Positions 32,482-43,130 of a stretch of 64,000 nucleotides of DNA are shown here, one piece after another. Both the position numbers and the translations under genes were made by a program. Under the pieces are notes generated by a model, which searched no databases, had not been told where the DNA came from, and saw only the letters and a program-made list of their open reading frames with translations. Numbering within the stretch: the first letter of the stretch is position 1; every line of letters begins with the position of its first letter. The stretch is from Boswellia sacra (lineage: Eukaryota; Streptophyta; Magnoliopsida; Sapindales; Burseraceae), in contig SNVD02014070.1 of NCBI GenBank assembly GCA_013180625.2, forward strand, positions 1 to 64,000, written 5' to 3'.

Positions 32482-33876
32482 TGATAGGTGTTTATTTATG
32501 TATTACTTTCATATCAATTCGTCTATGTGTCTTTGCTATATTCCTTGGTATTTTTATGTTTTTGTGTGGTTTTGATGTTTGTAGGAGTTTTGGAGCAACT
32601 TGCATAAAAATGGAATAAAACCCTTCATTTTCACCTCTGCTAGTCAACCATCTTCTCGGATTTAATTGTATTGATATACAATAAACCCAATGACATGTTG
32701 TATACCATTGAAAAGCTCTCGAAGTCTATTTTCTAGAGAAATTTACGGTTCATGAATTCATTCAGTGTACCAAAAGTTATAATCAAAACAGTGTGAGAAG
32801 TGTAGAAATATAATTCCACAAATCTCTGTAAATGTAGAAATATAATCAAGCAGAGTATATAAACACATTTTAGGGTTTTATTTTGATAACTTGAGGAGGG
32901 GGAAACAACTGGGGAGGCTGTATCTCTGGAATTCTCTCATCTCCTGGAGTTCTTGAAGGAGAAAGAAGGCTTGGAAAGAGGAAGAACAATAATCCTAAGA
33001 GATTTTCATCAAATTTGCTAAGTTTTTCCCTTCCCTTTCATTTTCTGGAATGTCTGCATGTTGTATTGTATTTACCACATTTTTAAACATGTGTAACTGA
33101 ATCTGAATTGGTTGAGGGTGATTTCAAAGCCCTTGATATGGTTTTTGTGAGTTGATTGTGTAAGAAATTGTTATCCAATTCTCTAATTGAAGTTGCTTGT
33201 ATTTTCCCATATCTAATGCTTATGATTGCTTGCTGATTGTATTTGGAATGGCCAACTGAATATAATCTGGTTGTTGTCTATTGCTAGACTAGAAATCTTG
33301 ATCCGTAATTGTCTTGAATTTCTAATCCTTAGTAGCAAAATTGTGATCAGAGATTGCAATTGGAGAATACAACCTAAGTTAAATAATCCGAGCTTGTTTG
33401 TTTATTGCTTAGATCAACCTATCTTTCTTATCGTAATGCATCCATTGATTTAAATTTTGAGAGCTTGTTCTAGGTTGTTTAATGGATAGAGATTAAATAA
33501 AGAGCTTGTTTTATTTAACAACAAAGTAAGGAAAGATTGGGATAACAGAGCTTGTTGTTATCTACGGTTGATAATTTCAATGGTGTAATTGGATGACAAT
33601 TCTATGATTAATTCGCAAATCCATATCTTGTGGTAGAGAAGGATCCCTTAACCAGATTTCTCTCATTGATTTTTCACTCAAATTAACTTTCTGTTTTGTT
33701 ATTATTCATTTGCATTCTTAGTTCATTTAGTTAATCATTCAACACAATCCCCCTTATTTAGTTTATTGTTGCTGGAAATAACAAATTCAATTAGAATCAA
33801 TTCTCGTGGGAACAATATCTTACTCATCACTTTATTACTTGTGCGACTAGTATACTTGCTAGTTTCGAACACATCA
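32482..33876 (+). repeat. 3' LTR of element A
   Basis: A 1395-bp LTR from TGATAGGTGT to CACATCA. Relative to the 5' LTR it has a local rearrangement near 32828-32850: the CTGTAGCA-type repeats upstream of the TATA box are replaced by a short copy of nearby sequence. The GCATCA end is changed to ACATCA. Confidence 0.93.
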
Positions 33877-33881
33877 GGAAG

Positions 33882-34511
33882 AGAAGTCGAGAATGAAGAA
33901 TCTTAGAACATGACAAATCAAGAATTTCCCCAGCGAACCAGAAGGAATCGAGAATAGAATTAGTAATACTTGGGCAAGAAACCTAGCCAATGCAAAGTCT
34001 AAAGAGATCGAAGAAGGTATGAAGGATACCTATGAGAAGGCGTGAAGAATGAGAAGGTCTAAAGACTGTGAAGTAGTGCGTGATAGAAGTTTACCTAGTG
34101 GGCGTGCATTAGAAGGAAGCCCTAGGAAGTAGGTGTACTTAAGAGTGTTTTAAGCCCTTAGAATAGGCACAAGCCCTAAGAAGAGGCGCACTGAAGAGTA
34201 TTAAAAACCCTAAGAAGTAGGTGCACTTAAGAGTGTTTTAAACCCTTAGAATAGGCACAAGCCCTAAGACAAGGTGCACTAAAGAGTGTTGAAAACCTTA
34301 ACAAGTAACTAAACTTAAGAGTGCTTGAAGCCCATAGAAGGCGCATTGAAGAGTGTTACCAAACCCTAGGAATTATGTGCACTGAAGAGTATTAGAAACC
34401 CTAAGAAGTAGGTAAATTGAGGAGTGTTTTATCATAGCATCATAAGGTTGCTTTCATTCACCCTTGAATGGGCACTCAGCCCTTAGATGGGCACGTTCAC
34501 CCTTGAATGGG
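33882..34511 (+). repeat. Tandem repeats in the 3' part of D1 (after element A)
   Basis: The D1 sequence resumes here. From about 34080 to 34430 are units of about 43 bp, alternating around AACCCTAAGAAGTAGGTGC and AGAGTGTT. From 34455 to 34512 are shorter units with CACCCTTGAATGGGCA and CAGCCCTTAGATGGGCA. D2 has both arrays at 52985-53310 and 53335-53480. No gene is seen. Confidence 0.8.
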
Positions 34512-35782
34512 CAATTTTGGAATTTTTCATTTCAAACCTTCCTTTTTTGGGTTTTACTTCCTTTTTTTATTCCAACCTTTAACTATATAAACCCCCCCTG
34601 GCTTACTTGTCAAGGCACACTGATTGTTAAATAAAATCATCTCTTCTCCTTCTTGAAGACATGTTTGAGAATTCTAGAAGTCTTTTCTAGTTTAAAGCTT
34701 TTTTGGGCATTTTATATTACTCTAAACCCAGAAAGGGCACTTTCTGATAGCAGATTTCTCTTGCCCCTCCTATTTTCTCTTTTATTTTTCTTGCTTAGAA
34801 TAAAGCGTGTCTAGGCTAATTTATGCCTAGAATAAGCAAGTATAGGTTTTGTTTTGGCACTTAGAAGTATATTTAGGATTTTATAAATTGTTTAATTCTT
34901 GTGTTTGTTTTGTGAGATGGATAAGCGTGTCGAGATAAATCTGATATCCCACCTTTATTAGAATCATGTTTAGGAATTTAATTTCTTTTGTAAATGCTTA
35001 AAATCAAGCCTAGCAGCATGCTAGGAGGACTTATAATTGTTTTGAAGCATGCTAGAAAATAGCATATAATAGGTTAGAATTACCATATTGCCCCTTTGTA
35101 TGCTTAGATGAGGCTAGAATAGCCTTTTTTGATTTAGATTGTTTGAATTAGGCTAGAAATGCCATGATAACTATGTTTCGACTAGAAATGCCATGAATTA
35201 ATATGAAATATGCTAGAAACAGCAATTGCCATTATAGAATTACTAAATCTAGGTCGAAGTACCATGATACTAGATTATGGCCTTATATTATTATTGAATA
35301 TGTCATGAAACAAGCTTAATAGACGTTGAATAGACTAACATATGGTGGTAAGGAATTCATCATCTATTGTGTTTCAAATTGATTACTGAATGTATGATTC
35401 ATATAAATGTATGGAATATTTTATTTAAAGTATTTAAAGTAGAATTATTTTATTTTATTGTTGAAGAACAAGCGATGTAATCCTCTTCCCTTTCCCCCAT
35501 GTTTGACGGAAATGTAATTTATTCTTCTCATTCTTTCTATGTATGAATATATTATTACTATGATTGAATAATCACCTCAACTATCTAAATAAAGATAAAA
35601 ATGGAATATGGGCAATAAAATCAACAACTTAAGTGGACTTTATGTCAATATGAGATATTGCTATTTGGTATACCCTAGTGGTGGCAATTCCATTTCTCCA
35701 AACATACCTATGGCTCCCTAATGCCTTGAAAGAGGCTTTGACATAATGTCATCGTCGCAAATGCTCTAACTGGATGAAAGCC
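34512..35782 (+). repeat. Truncated LTR of Tat-clade element (D1/D2 junction)
   Basis: This is the counterpart of 54030-55437 in the D2 LTR. The left part of the LTR, including the polypurine tract, is missing: GAATGGGCA of the repeat array runs straight into ATTTTGGAATTTTT. A TATA box (CTATATAA) is near 34583. At the right it stops at GATGAAAGCC (35782), about 25 bp before the LTR end, and joins the middle of a reverse transcriptase. So deletions removed both LTR ends and the 5' half of D2. Confidence 0.75.
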
Positions 35783-36140
35783 CAGTTCACAATAGGGGCA
35801 ACTTACCAACGAATGGTGATAACACTATTTCATGACATGATGCATAAGAAGATAGAAGTCTATGTGGATGACATGATGGTAAAATCTGAGACTCGAGAAG
35901 GTCACTTTGAAGCTATAGACGGATTCCCAAAAAGGACGAAGAAATACAAGCTACAGCTAAATCCGAAGAAGTGTCCTTAGAGTCACATCAAGGAAATTTT
36001 TGGGGTTTATAGTTGGCAAGTAGGGGATAAAAGTAGATCCAGACAAGGTTAAGGGGATTACAGAGATGCCATCACCCAAGACTGAAAAAGAAGTTCGAGG
36101 GGTTTTTGGGAAGATCTAATACATCGGTCAGTTCATTGCC
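35783..36140 (+). pseudogene. Reverse transcriptase, C-terminal half (D2)
   Basis: This begins abruptly at GATYQRMVITLFHDMMH, then has the catalytic YVDDMMVKSE and KKYKLQLNPKKC, and frame-shifted pieces up to the connection domain. It is the counterpart of 5546-5905 in D1. Everything upstream (LTR end, primer site, gag, protease, RT fingers) is deleted. Confidence 0.88.
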
Positions 36141-36700
36141 AAATTGACGACAGTTTATGCACCGATCTTCAGGATTCTAAAGAATCATAAGCCGGTAGAG
36201 TGGAATGACCAATGCCAAAGGGCATTTGAGAAGATTAAGAAGTACTTGCAGAATCCACCATTTTTAAGATTGCCAAAACCTAGTAAGAATTTGATTCTCT
36301 ACTTGGCCCTTAAGGAGGAGGCCAGTGATGCTATACTAGCACAAGAAGATGAGAATAGTGTAGAGCATGCTGTCAATTATCTTAGCAACAAGTTGCTACC
36401 ATACAAGACAAAGTATAGCTATGTGGAGAAAATATGTTTAGCCATGGTCTGGCTCTCAAAGAAGTTGAGGCATTATTTTCAGTCTTAGGAGATTAAGGTT
36501 GTCTCAAAGGAGGATCCAATGAAATATCTATGCAAAGCACCATCATTGGTAGGGAAGCTAGCAACATGGTTGTTCTAATTGTCAAAATTTGACATTAAGT
36601 ATGTCACTAAGAAGGGGGTGAAAGGAAGCGTACTAGCAAAGCTTTTGGCCATGAATTCGGTCAATGATGATGAACCATGGAAGTTGGAATTGCCAGATGA
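36141..36700 (+). pseudogene. RNase H of Tat-clade element (D2)
   Basis: The open piece 36144-36488 contains KNLILYLALKEEASDAILAQ and YLSNKLLPYKTKYSYVE. It is better preserved than in D1, with a stop only at 36486. The following stretch to 36700 is the tether leading to the second RNase H domain, with several stops. Confidence 0.85.
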
Positions 36701-37404
36701 ACATCCAAGGTAATCTCAGTAGTGAGATGGAGGATGTTCTTTGACAGAGCTGTTAATCAAAATGGTGCTAGAATAGGAGTTATTCTAGTATCACCAACTA
36801 AAGAAGCCATTCCATTCACTAAGAAGTTGGAGTGTAAAGTAACCAACAACATGGATGAATATAAAGGTTAATAGTGAGTGCTCCCTTAAAGCTCCCTTTC
36901 GTAGTCCTACTGGACAAGAGCGAGTTGGTTAAACCGCATAATGCACACATGGCATATGCACTGGATTTTCCTATCAAGTTCACTCATTGCCTAAGCCCTT
37001 CAAATTGCACAACCACCATACCTGATTGCTTTAATCAAAGCTTAAACAAGGCCAGTGCTATCAAAGTGCTTTACTTCAGGTCGAGCGGTTCCTTTGGTTT
37101 GGAAGTTGTGATTACAATGGATATTTATGAAATAAAAGTGTTGAGAGATTCAAATCTAGTCATCTCTCAAGCCAATGAAGATTGGGATCTACAGGAAGGA
37201 AGGTTGAAATCGTACCTTGGGTACATTAGAAGGTTGATTGGGCAGTTCAAGCAATGTACCTTAACCCATCTCCCCAGAAATGAAAATCAGATGGCTGACG
37301 CTTTAGCCTCTTTGGCATCAGTTTGGGTGAGTACCCAAGAATTTTTGGTGAGACCAATAATGATATCACAAGCATGGGTCCTTGTTATATGGAACCCCAT
37401 GTAA
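36701..37404 (+). pseudogene. Second RNase H domain of D2 with an extra insert
   Basis: The domain starts as in D1 (NMDEYK near 36850) but is interrupted by about 230 bp (roughly 36864-37092) with no counterpart in D1. It then resumes with FGLEVVITMDI, LRDSNLVISQANEDWDL and ends NENQMADALASLASVW. The open frame 36874-37404 runs through insert and domain, giving a chimeric 176-residue frame. The insert (SAPLKLPFVVLLDKSELVK...) is not recognised. Confidence 0.75.
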
Positions 37405-38692
37405 TGGAGGCTGAAATGGTGAGAAGCCATGGTTCTATGACTTAAAGAGATACCTAGAACAGAGGATTCTACCATGTAAGGCCAACAAGAGAGATAGGGT
37501 TGTACTACAAAGGTTGGCCCAACAATTTACTTCATCAAGGAGTGATGTACGAGAAAATGCCAGAAGGGATGTAATTGAGGTGTGTCGGTGAAAAAGAAGC
37601 TAGAAAGCTCATAGAGGAAATCTATATTGTTGTATGTGAACCACATACGAATGGACTAATGCTTGCAAAGAAGATTAATAAGACAAGGCTTTTACTGGCT
37701 AACCATGGAGACAGATTGTCTTCAATTTGTGAAAAGGTGTCACCAGTGCCAGATCAATGGAAATTTGATTCATCAACCACCTTGAAGCTATAAGGGATGA
37801 CAGCACTGTGACCCTTTGCTGCATGTGGCATTGACGTTCTAGGCATGATAAGACTGTCAGCCTTTAATAGGCATCGATATATGGTAGTTGCAATCGACTA
37901 CTTTTCCAAGTAGATAGAAGCTGAGTCCTAGAGTAAACTAGGCGCAAGGCAGATGGCAAAATTCATTGAAGAGAATATCATATGTAGATTCAAAGTGCCA
38001 CATTATGTCATGACTAACAAAAGGGTTCATTTCCAGGATAAAACTAAAGCCTTACTTGAGAATATGGGATTGAACATCATAAGTCATCTCCATATGGGCC
38101 ACAAGCGAATGGAGCAATAGAAGCGACCAATAAAAACATCAAGAAGATGTTGGCCAAGATGGTGCAAACAAACAAAGATTGGGTGGAGAAGTTGTTGCAT
38201 GTGTTATGCGGTTATAGAACAACACCTAGAAGTTTGATAGGCATGACGCCCTTCTCCTTGGTGTATGGCTCAGAAGCGGTCCTACCAATTAAGATAGAAA
38301 TGAAATCAGTGAGTCTAATGGAAGCAAAAATATCTAAAAGGGAGTGGATTGACAATAGATGTGAAAAATTGGCCTTGATTGATGAGAAAAGAGTAAAAGT
38401 CAAATATCACATGTAACTATATCAAAAATAGGTTGCTCAAGCCTTTCACAAGAGAATAAAGGCCTAGAAGTTCAAGGAAAGGGTGTTGGTCCTTAAACAG
38501 GCTAGGATAGTAGTGTTTGATTCAAGAGGGAAGTTCAAACCTAACTGGGAGGGCCCATTCATTGTGATGAAGGTCATGTCTGAGGGAACCACCATCCTAT
38601 CAGACATGGAAGGAAATGAATTCACTGAGCCCATCAATATGGACAAGCTAAAGAAGTATTATGCACGAAAAGGAAAAAGAAAAAGAGTGTGA
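37405..38692 (+). pseudogene. Integrase of Tat-clade element (D2)
   Basis: Counterpart of 6931-8158. Recognisable pieces are CGEKEARKLIEEIYI-like sequence near 37580 (read CVGEKEARK), the catalytic-core region near 37830-38100 in broken frames, MTPFSLVYGSEAVLPIKIEM at 38246, and the C-terminal piece 38483-38692 (FKPNWEGPFIVMKVMSEGT), which D1 has lost. The frame ends at a TGA at 38690. Confidence 0.85.
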
Positions 38693-39470
38693 GAAGAAAA
38701 AAATTAATTAGAAAACCAGAAATGGTTGATTAACGACAAGATTTGTCTCATTGTGCATATGTTGTTCGAAGAACAAATGATCGTATTTTTATTAATGAAA
38801 TTAAATTGTTTGGAAACAAATGTGCCTATGAAATGTCTTATTATTTTGCATAATAACAAAAGAAAAGCATCTAACATATAAACTAACAATGAAACTAACA
38901 ATGTCGTCTCTGCCTCCTCGATGGTCTACGAATAGGCTTACCATAATGCTCACGGCACTGTCTAGCTCAAATGGCAGGATCAGGAATGTAGCCTAAAGGG
39001 TCACCTAATCCTCATACCGATCATCTGTCTCAAAATCAAGATCATGGAATCGATTCCTCTCGATGGTCTGATGTGGCCGAGAATCCTTCACATGATCTAG
39101 ATAACAAGCAAACAATCTACTAGGACCAAATGCTGTCAGTGAATCCATGATCCTTTGCTTAAGTTTATACTACCGACGCTGTCTAGCAAGATCATAAAAT
39201 GAACTATGGGTGAAACCCGCTAAAGGCACGCATGTGATATAGGTCTCAATTGTCACATACTCCAACCTCTACCGTGGACAGTTCCAGCAAATCTAAGTAT
39301 ACAGGAATGACTCGAAGCCTGTCAATCTATGAAGAACGTCTTTCAAGTCTCCTCCTCATATGAAGTCGAGGGTTATAATGTAAAATATTCCCCTCAGGTG
39401 GTGCTAGAATGGACAACCTCTCTTGTAATCAAATCTTTAAGAGAGAGAGAGAGAAAGAGAAAAAAAATAA
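38693..39470 (+). other. 3' region of D2 just downstream of pol
   Basis: AT-rich sequence collinear with 8159-8940 in D1. No coding family is recognised on either strand. Confidence 0.5.
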
Positions 39471-39740
39471 GAAAAAGCCTACTAAGTCAAAAACCTAAAA
39501 AGGTGACTTAGGCAAAAATTAAGATAAGCTTGCTAAGTTGAAGACCCAAAAGGGCAACTTAGGTAAAAGTTAGGGCATGAAAGAAAAAGAAAAAGCCTGC
39601 TAAGTTGGAAACCCAAAAAAGGCAGCTTAGTTAAAAGTTAGGGCAAGCTTGCTAAGTCGAAAACCTGAAAGGTAGCTTAGCCAAAAATTAGAGCATGAAA
39701 AATAATGATAATGAATGAACCCCCTAAGTCGAAAACCAGA
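39471..39740 (+). repeat. Tandem repeat array in D2 3' region
   Basis: Counterpart of the array at 8941-9240, about four to five units with GCTAAGT(T/C)GAAAACC and GGCA(A/G)CTTAGG. It is slightly shorter than in D1. Confidence 0.8.
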
Positions 39741-40200
39741 AAAGATGGGTCACCTAGACCATCTTATGAGACCAGTATAAACTGTGCAAGTAAGCAAAAA
39801 CTAAAGAAGGCAAAGCCAACAAGATGAGGTCATATCCATCATTTCAAGCAAAGACATGACAAAAGATAATGTCACTCTACCATCTCTAGTGTGAATATCC
39901 ATGGTAGAAATCAAAAAGTTGAAGAAATGGGCAAGATCAGACATCGATGGTGTCTCAATAATAGGCAGAACGATGCTCCCAAAACTGGACGAATGACAAC
40001 CAAGTATGGTGGAGAATTCCTCATACAGGGGGTAAAGTTCTTGCCCATTGAAGCAAAAGATGTGATCATAACGATCCCGAAAGGTTGTGCATTCCTTAAG
40101 AAAAGGGACAACAAGCTTCACATGTCAAAGGAACTTCAGATGGGAGAGACTGCTATATTCAAGTCGTTTCAAGTCATCATCCTTTAGAGGCTTCAAGAGA
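39741..40200 (-). pseudogene. Antisense ORF of D2, Tat-type extra ORF
   Basis: The minus-strand piece 40121-39801 reads CTTFRDRYDHIFCFNGQELY then PLYEEFSTILGC. This layout (aromatic-rich block, then a P-x-x-EEF-x-x-x-LG block) resembles the extra antisense ORFs of Tat-clade elements such as Grande, and DUF7745-like plant proteins. It lies downstream of the PMD block in the same orientation. D1 lacks most of it through a deletion. The family call is tentative. Confidence 0.4.
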
Positions 40201-41611
40201 GATTAGAGGGTTTTAAAAGAGGCCTCATACATGTTGAATAGCGTGAAGAGGCATTAAGAAGCATGAAGGAAATCTTGAGAAACGAGAGAAAAGTGTGGAG
40301 AAGCAAAAAAGAGGAGTAGCACTTAAATAGTGCATAGAATGAAGGAAAAAAGGAAGAGCACCGGGAGAACTACCGCCCGATGGTCTGTCAATCACCTAGT
40401 GATACCTTGACAGCCGTCTGATGGTTATTAGGGCAAAATAGTCCACCAGCCCCTCCTTTCACGTGTTTTTCGATTTCTAGGACACATATCGATGGTTATT
40501 AGGGCAGTTTCAAGCGTATGGCTTTGAAATTTTGTAGTTTTATTTCGAATTGAATAAATGATGATGTAGAAACAAATTTGAACAAATTTTGATAAAGATT
40601 GATCAAAATACACATAGTGCAAGAAGTTGGAAATAGAAAATTTTCACCGAATTTCTGAAAGTTGTTTACATCTGATTATACATCATGAAAGTTCATGGAA
40701 GCTTGATAAATAAAAGAAATCGTGAAAGAAGCCGGTGGTTACAGTCTTCACTCATCGCTATCATTGTCAATATCTGAGGAGAAAGCAATAACCTAAGCCT
40801 AAAGATGCTCAACCTCCTGCTCCAGACGGGTAGCCTCTTGACGACTCTCCCAAACCAACCAAAAGAATCACATAGTTAGAAAAAACTATTAAGACAAAAA
40901 CCATGCATACATGAACATAGAGTGGTACTTTACCTGATAATGATGTGACATATGTAAAACGGATCCATGAGAAGTGGCCTACGTGCGAAAGACTCACTCC
41001 ATGGAAGATCATGGTACATGCATTGCATTGCATTTTATGATTATTAATTGATTAAAGAATGACGGGAAACTTGAGGAATATATAGTCAGAAGACTTACCA
41101 GAGTGGTATCTTATGGAACAAAGGGAACAGGCATGGTCAGATCCTCAATGATCACATGACTACTAGTCTGTCCACTAGCATCCCATGTGCAAACGACATT
41201 GTTGGGATAAGCCTAGAGATTTTCAATTACATGGCCAGATGGAACAGTTGGAGCAGCTAAAGGAGTTAGAGGTGGGCATGGCTGTTGAGTGGCAGTAGAA
41301 AAGGAAGCTACCAACACCTAAAGAGGAGACTTTTGATCTCTTCCATGATGAGTGGAAGAGCTACTAGCATGGCTAGACGTAGTAAGAGGATGAGGAGTTT
41401 TATCAATAGATCGACCTGGTCTAGTGTGTAACAATGTAGTTCAAACCCAGTCAACGTAAGAAGTCATCATCAATGGAAACTTGATTACATTCAAATGAAT
41501 CCCAGTCGTGTAATCTATCACCTTTTGCTCTGTAGCCAAGTCAGCCAAATCTATCATCAAAACCAGTGAAGAAGGAGGAAGAATTAAACAAGAATTAAAC
41601 AATGCAATGGG
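40201..41611 (-). pseudogene. Middle part of the antisense gene of D2
   Basis: Collinear with 9500-10557 plus 12186-12604 of D1. The right end, 41160-41611, matches the D1 piece with coding-like sequence (for example the counterpart of IDDLQAYPNNV). Open pieces are short; introns and stops cannot be told apart with certainty. It is cut at 41611 by element C and continues at 50683. Confidence 0.45.
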
Positions 41612-43017
41612 TGATAAGTGTCTATTTATATATCATTTTCATATCAATTCGTCCATGTTTCTTTGCTATCCTTGGTATTTTTATGTTTTTGTGTGGTTTT
41701 GATGTTTGTAGGAGTTTTGGAGCAACTTGCACAAAAATGGAGTAAAACCCTTCATTTTCACCTCTGCTAGTCAACCATCTTCTCGGATTTAATTGTATTG
41801 ATATACAATGAACCCGATGACATATCATATACCGTTGAAAAGCTCTCGAAGTCTATTTTTGGAGAAATTTACGGTTTATGAATCCATTCAGTGTACCGAA
41901 AGTTGTAATCAAAACAGTGTGAGAAGTGTAGAAATGTAATTCCACACATCACTGTAGCATGTATAATACGGGACACTGTAGCACGTTACTGTAGCAGAGT
42001 ATTTAAACACATTTTAGGGTTTTATTTTCATAACTTGAAGAGGGGAGAACGTGGTGGAGGCTGCAGCTCTGGAATTCTTTCATCTCTTGGAGTTCTTGAA
42101 GGAGAAAGGAAGCTTGGAAAGAGGAAGAACTACAATCCAAAGAGAATTACATCAAATTTGCTAAGTTTTTCCCTTCCCTTTCATTTTCTGGAATGTCTCC
42201 ATGTTGTATTGTATTTACCACGTTCTTAAACATGTGTAACTGAATCTGAATTGGTTGAGGGTGATTTCAAAGCCCCTGATATGGTTTTTGTAAGTTGATT
42301 GTGCAAGAAGTTGTTATCCAATTCTCTAATTGAAGTTGCTTGTATTTTCCCATGTCTAATGCTTATGATTGCTTGCTGGATTGTATTTGGGTGGCCAACT
42401 GAATATAATCTGGATATTGTCTATTGCTAGACTAGAAATCTTGATCCGTAATTGTCTTGAATTTCTAATCATTAGTAGCAAAATTGTGATCAGAGATTGC
42501 AATTGGAGAATATAACCTAAGTTAAATAATCCGAGCTTGTGTGTTTATTGCTTAGATCAACCTATCTTTCTTATCGTAATGCATCCATTGAATTAAATTT
42601 AGAGAGCTTGTTCTAGGTTGTTTAATGGATAGAGATTAAATAAAGAGCCTGTTTTATTTAACAACAAAGTAAGGAAAGATTGGGATAACAGAGCTTGTTG
42701 TTATCTACGGTTGATAATTTCAATGGTGTAATTGGATGACAATTCTATGATTAATTCGCAAATCCATATCTTGTGGTAGAGAAGGATCCCTTAACCAGAT
42801 TTCTCTCATTGATCTTTTATTCAAATTAACTTCTGTTTTGTTATTCTTAATTTGCATTCTTATTTCATTTAGTTAATCATTCAACAAAACCCCCCCATTT
42901 AGTTAATTGTTGCTGGAAATAACAAATTCAATTAGAATCAATCCTCGTGGGAACGATATCTTACTTATCACTTTATTACTTGTGCGACTAGTATACTTGC
43001 TAGTTTCGAACGCATCA
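41612..43017 (+). repeat. 5' LTR of element C
   Basis: A 1406-bp LTR, TGATAAGTGTC to CGCATCA. Upstream of a TATA-like TATTTAAA (near 42000) are three ACTGTAGCA motifs within about 55 bp (41950-41996). They are also present in A and B, so they look like fixed promoter elements of the family. Confidence 0.93.
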
Positions 43018-43023
43018 AGTTTT

Positions 43024-43041
43024 TGGCGCCGTTGCCGGGGA
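43024..43041 (+). promoter_or_regulatory. Primer-binding site of element C (tRNA-Asp)
   Basis: TGGCGCCGTTGCCGGGGA, a full match to the tRNA-Asp 3' end, six bases after the LTR. Confidence 0.95.
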
Positions 43042-43130
43042 TTGATTTTCTAATCGATTTGTTATTTTGTTTTCATTGTTGATTCATATTTTCTTTGTTT
43101 TTCTTTTCTGATTGTTTGTGTTTAGACAAC

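Larger units (their letters stand above)
14662..33876 (+). mobile_element. Element A: Athila-like LTR retrotransposon with LOG cargo, interrupted by B
   Basis: A complete plus-strand element flanked by GGAAG (14657-14661 and 33877-33881). Without B and one copy of its target duplication it is about 9.9 kb. Order: 5' LTR, tRNA-Asp primer site, gag-protease frame, cysteine-rich ORF, G-box repeats, LOG, non-coding 3' part with hairpin, polypurine tract, 3' LTR. RT, RNase H and integrase are absent, so it must have moved with enzymes supplied by another element. It is inserted in the 3' region of D1; D2 shows the matching empty site near 52735-52740. Confidence 0.92.

Noticed and set aside
42035..42229. 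Small ORF after the LTR TATA box, recurring in several LTRs
   Set aside because: It lies in the transcript leader, differs in frame among LTRs and has no recognisable domain.
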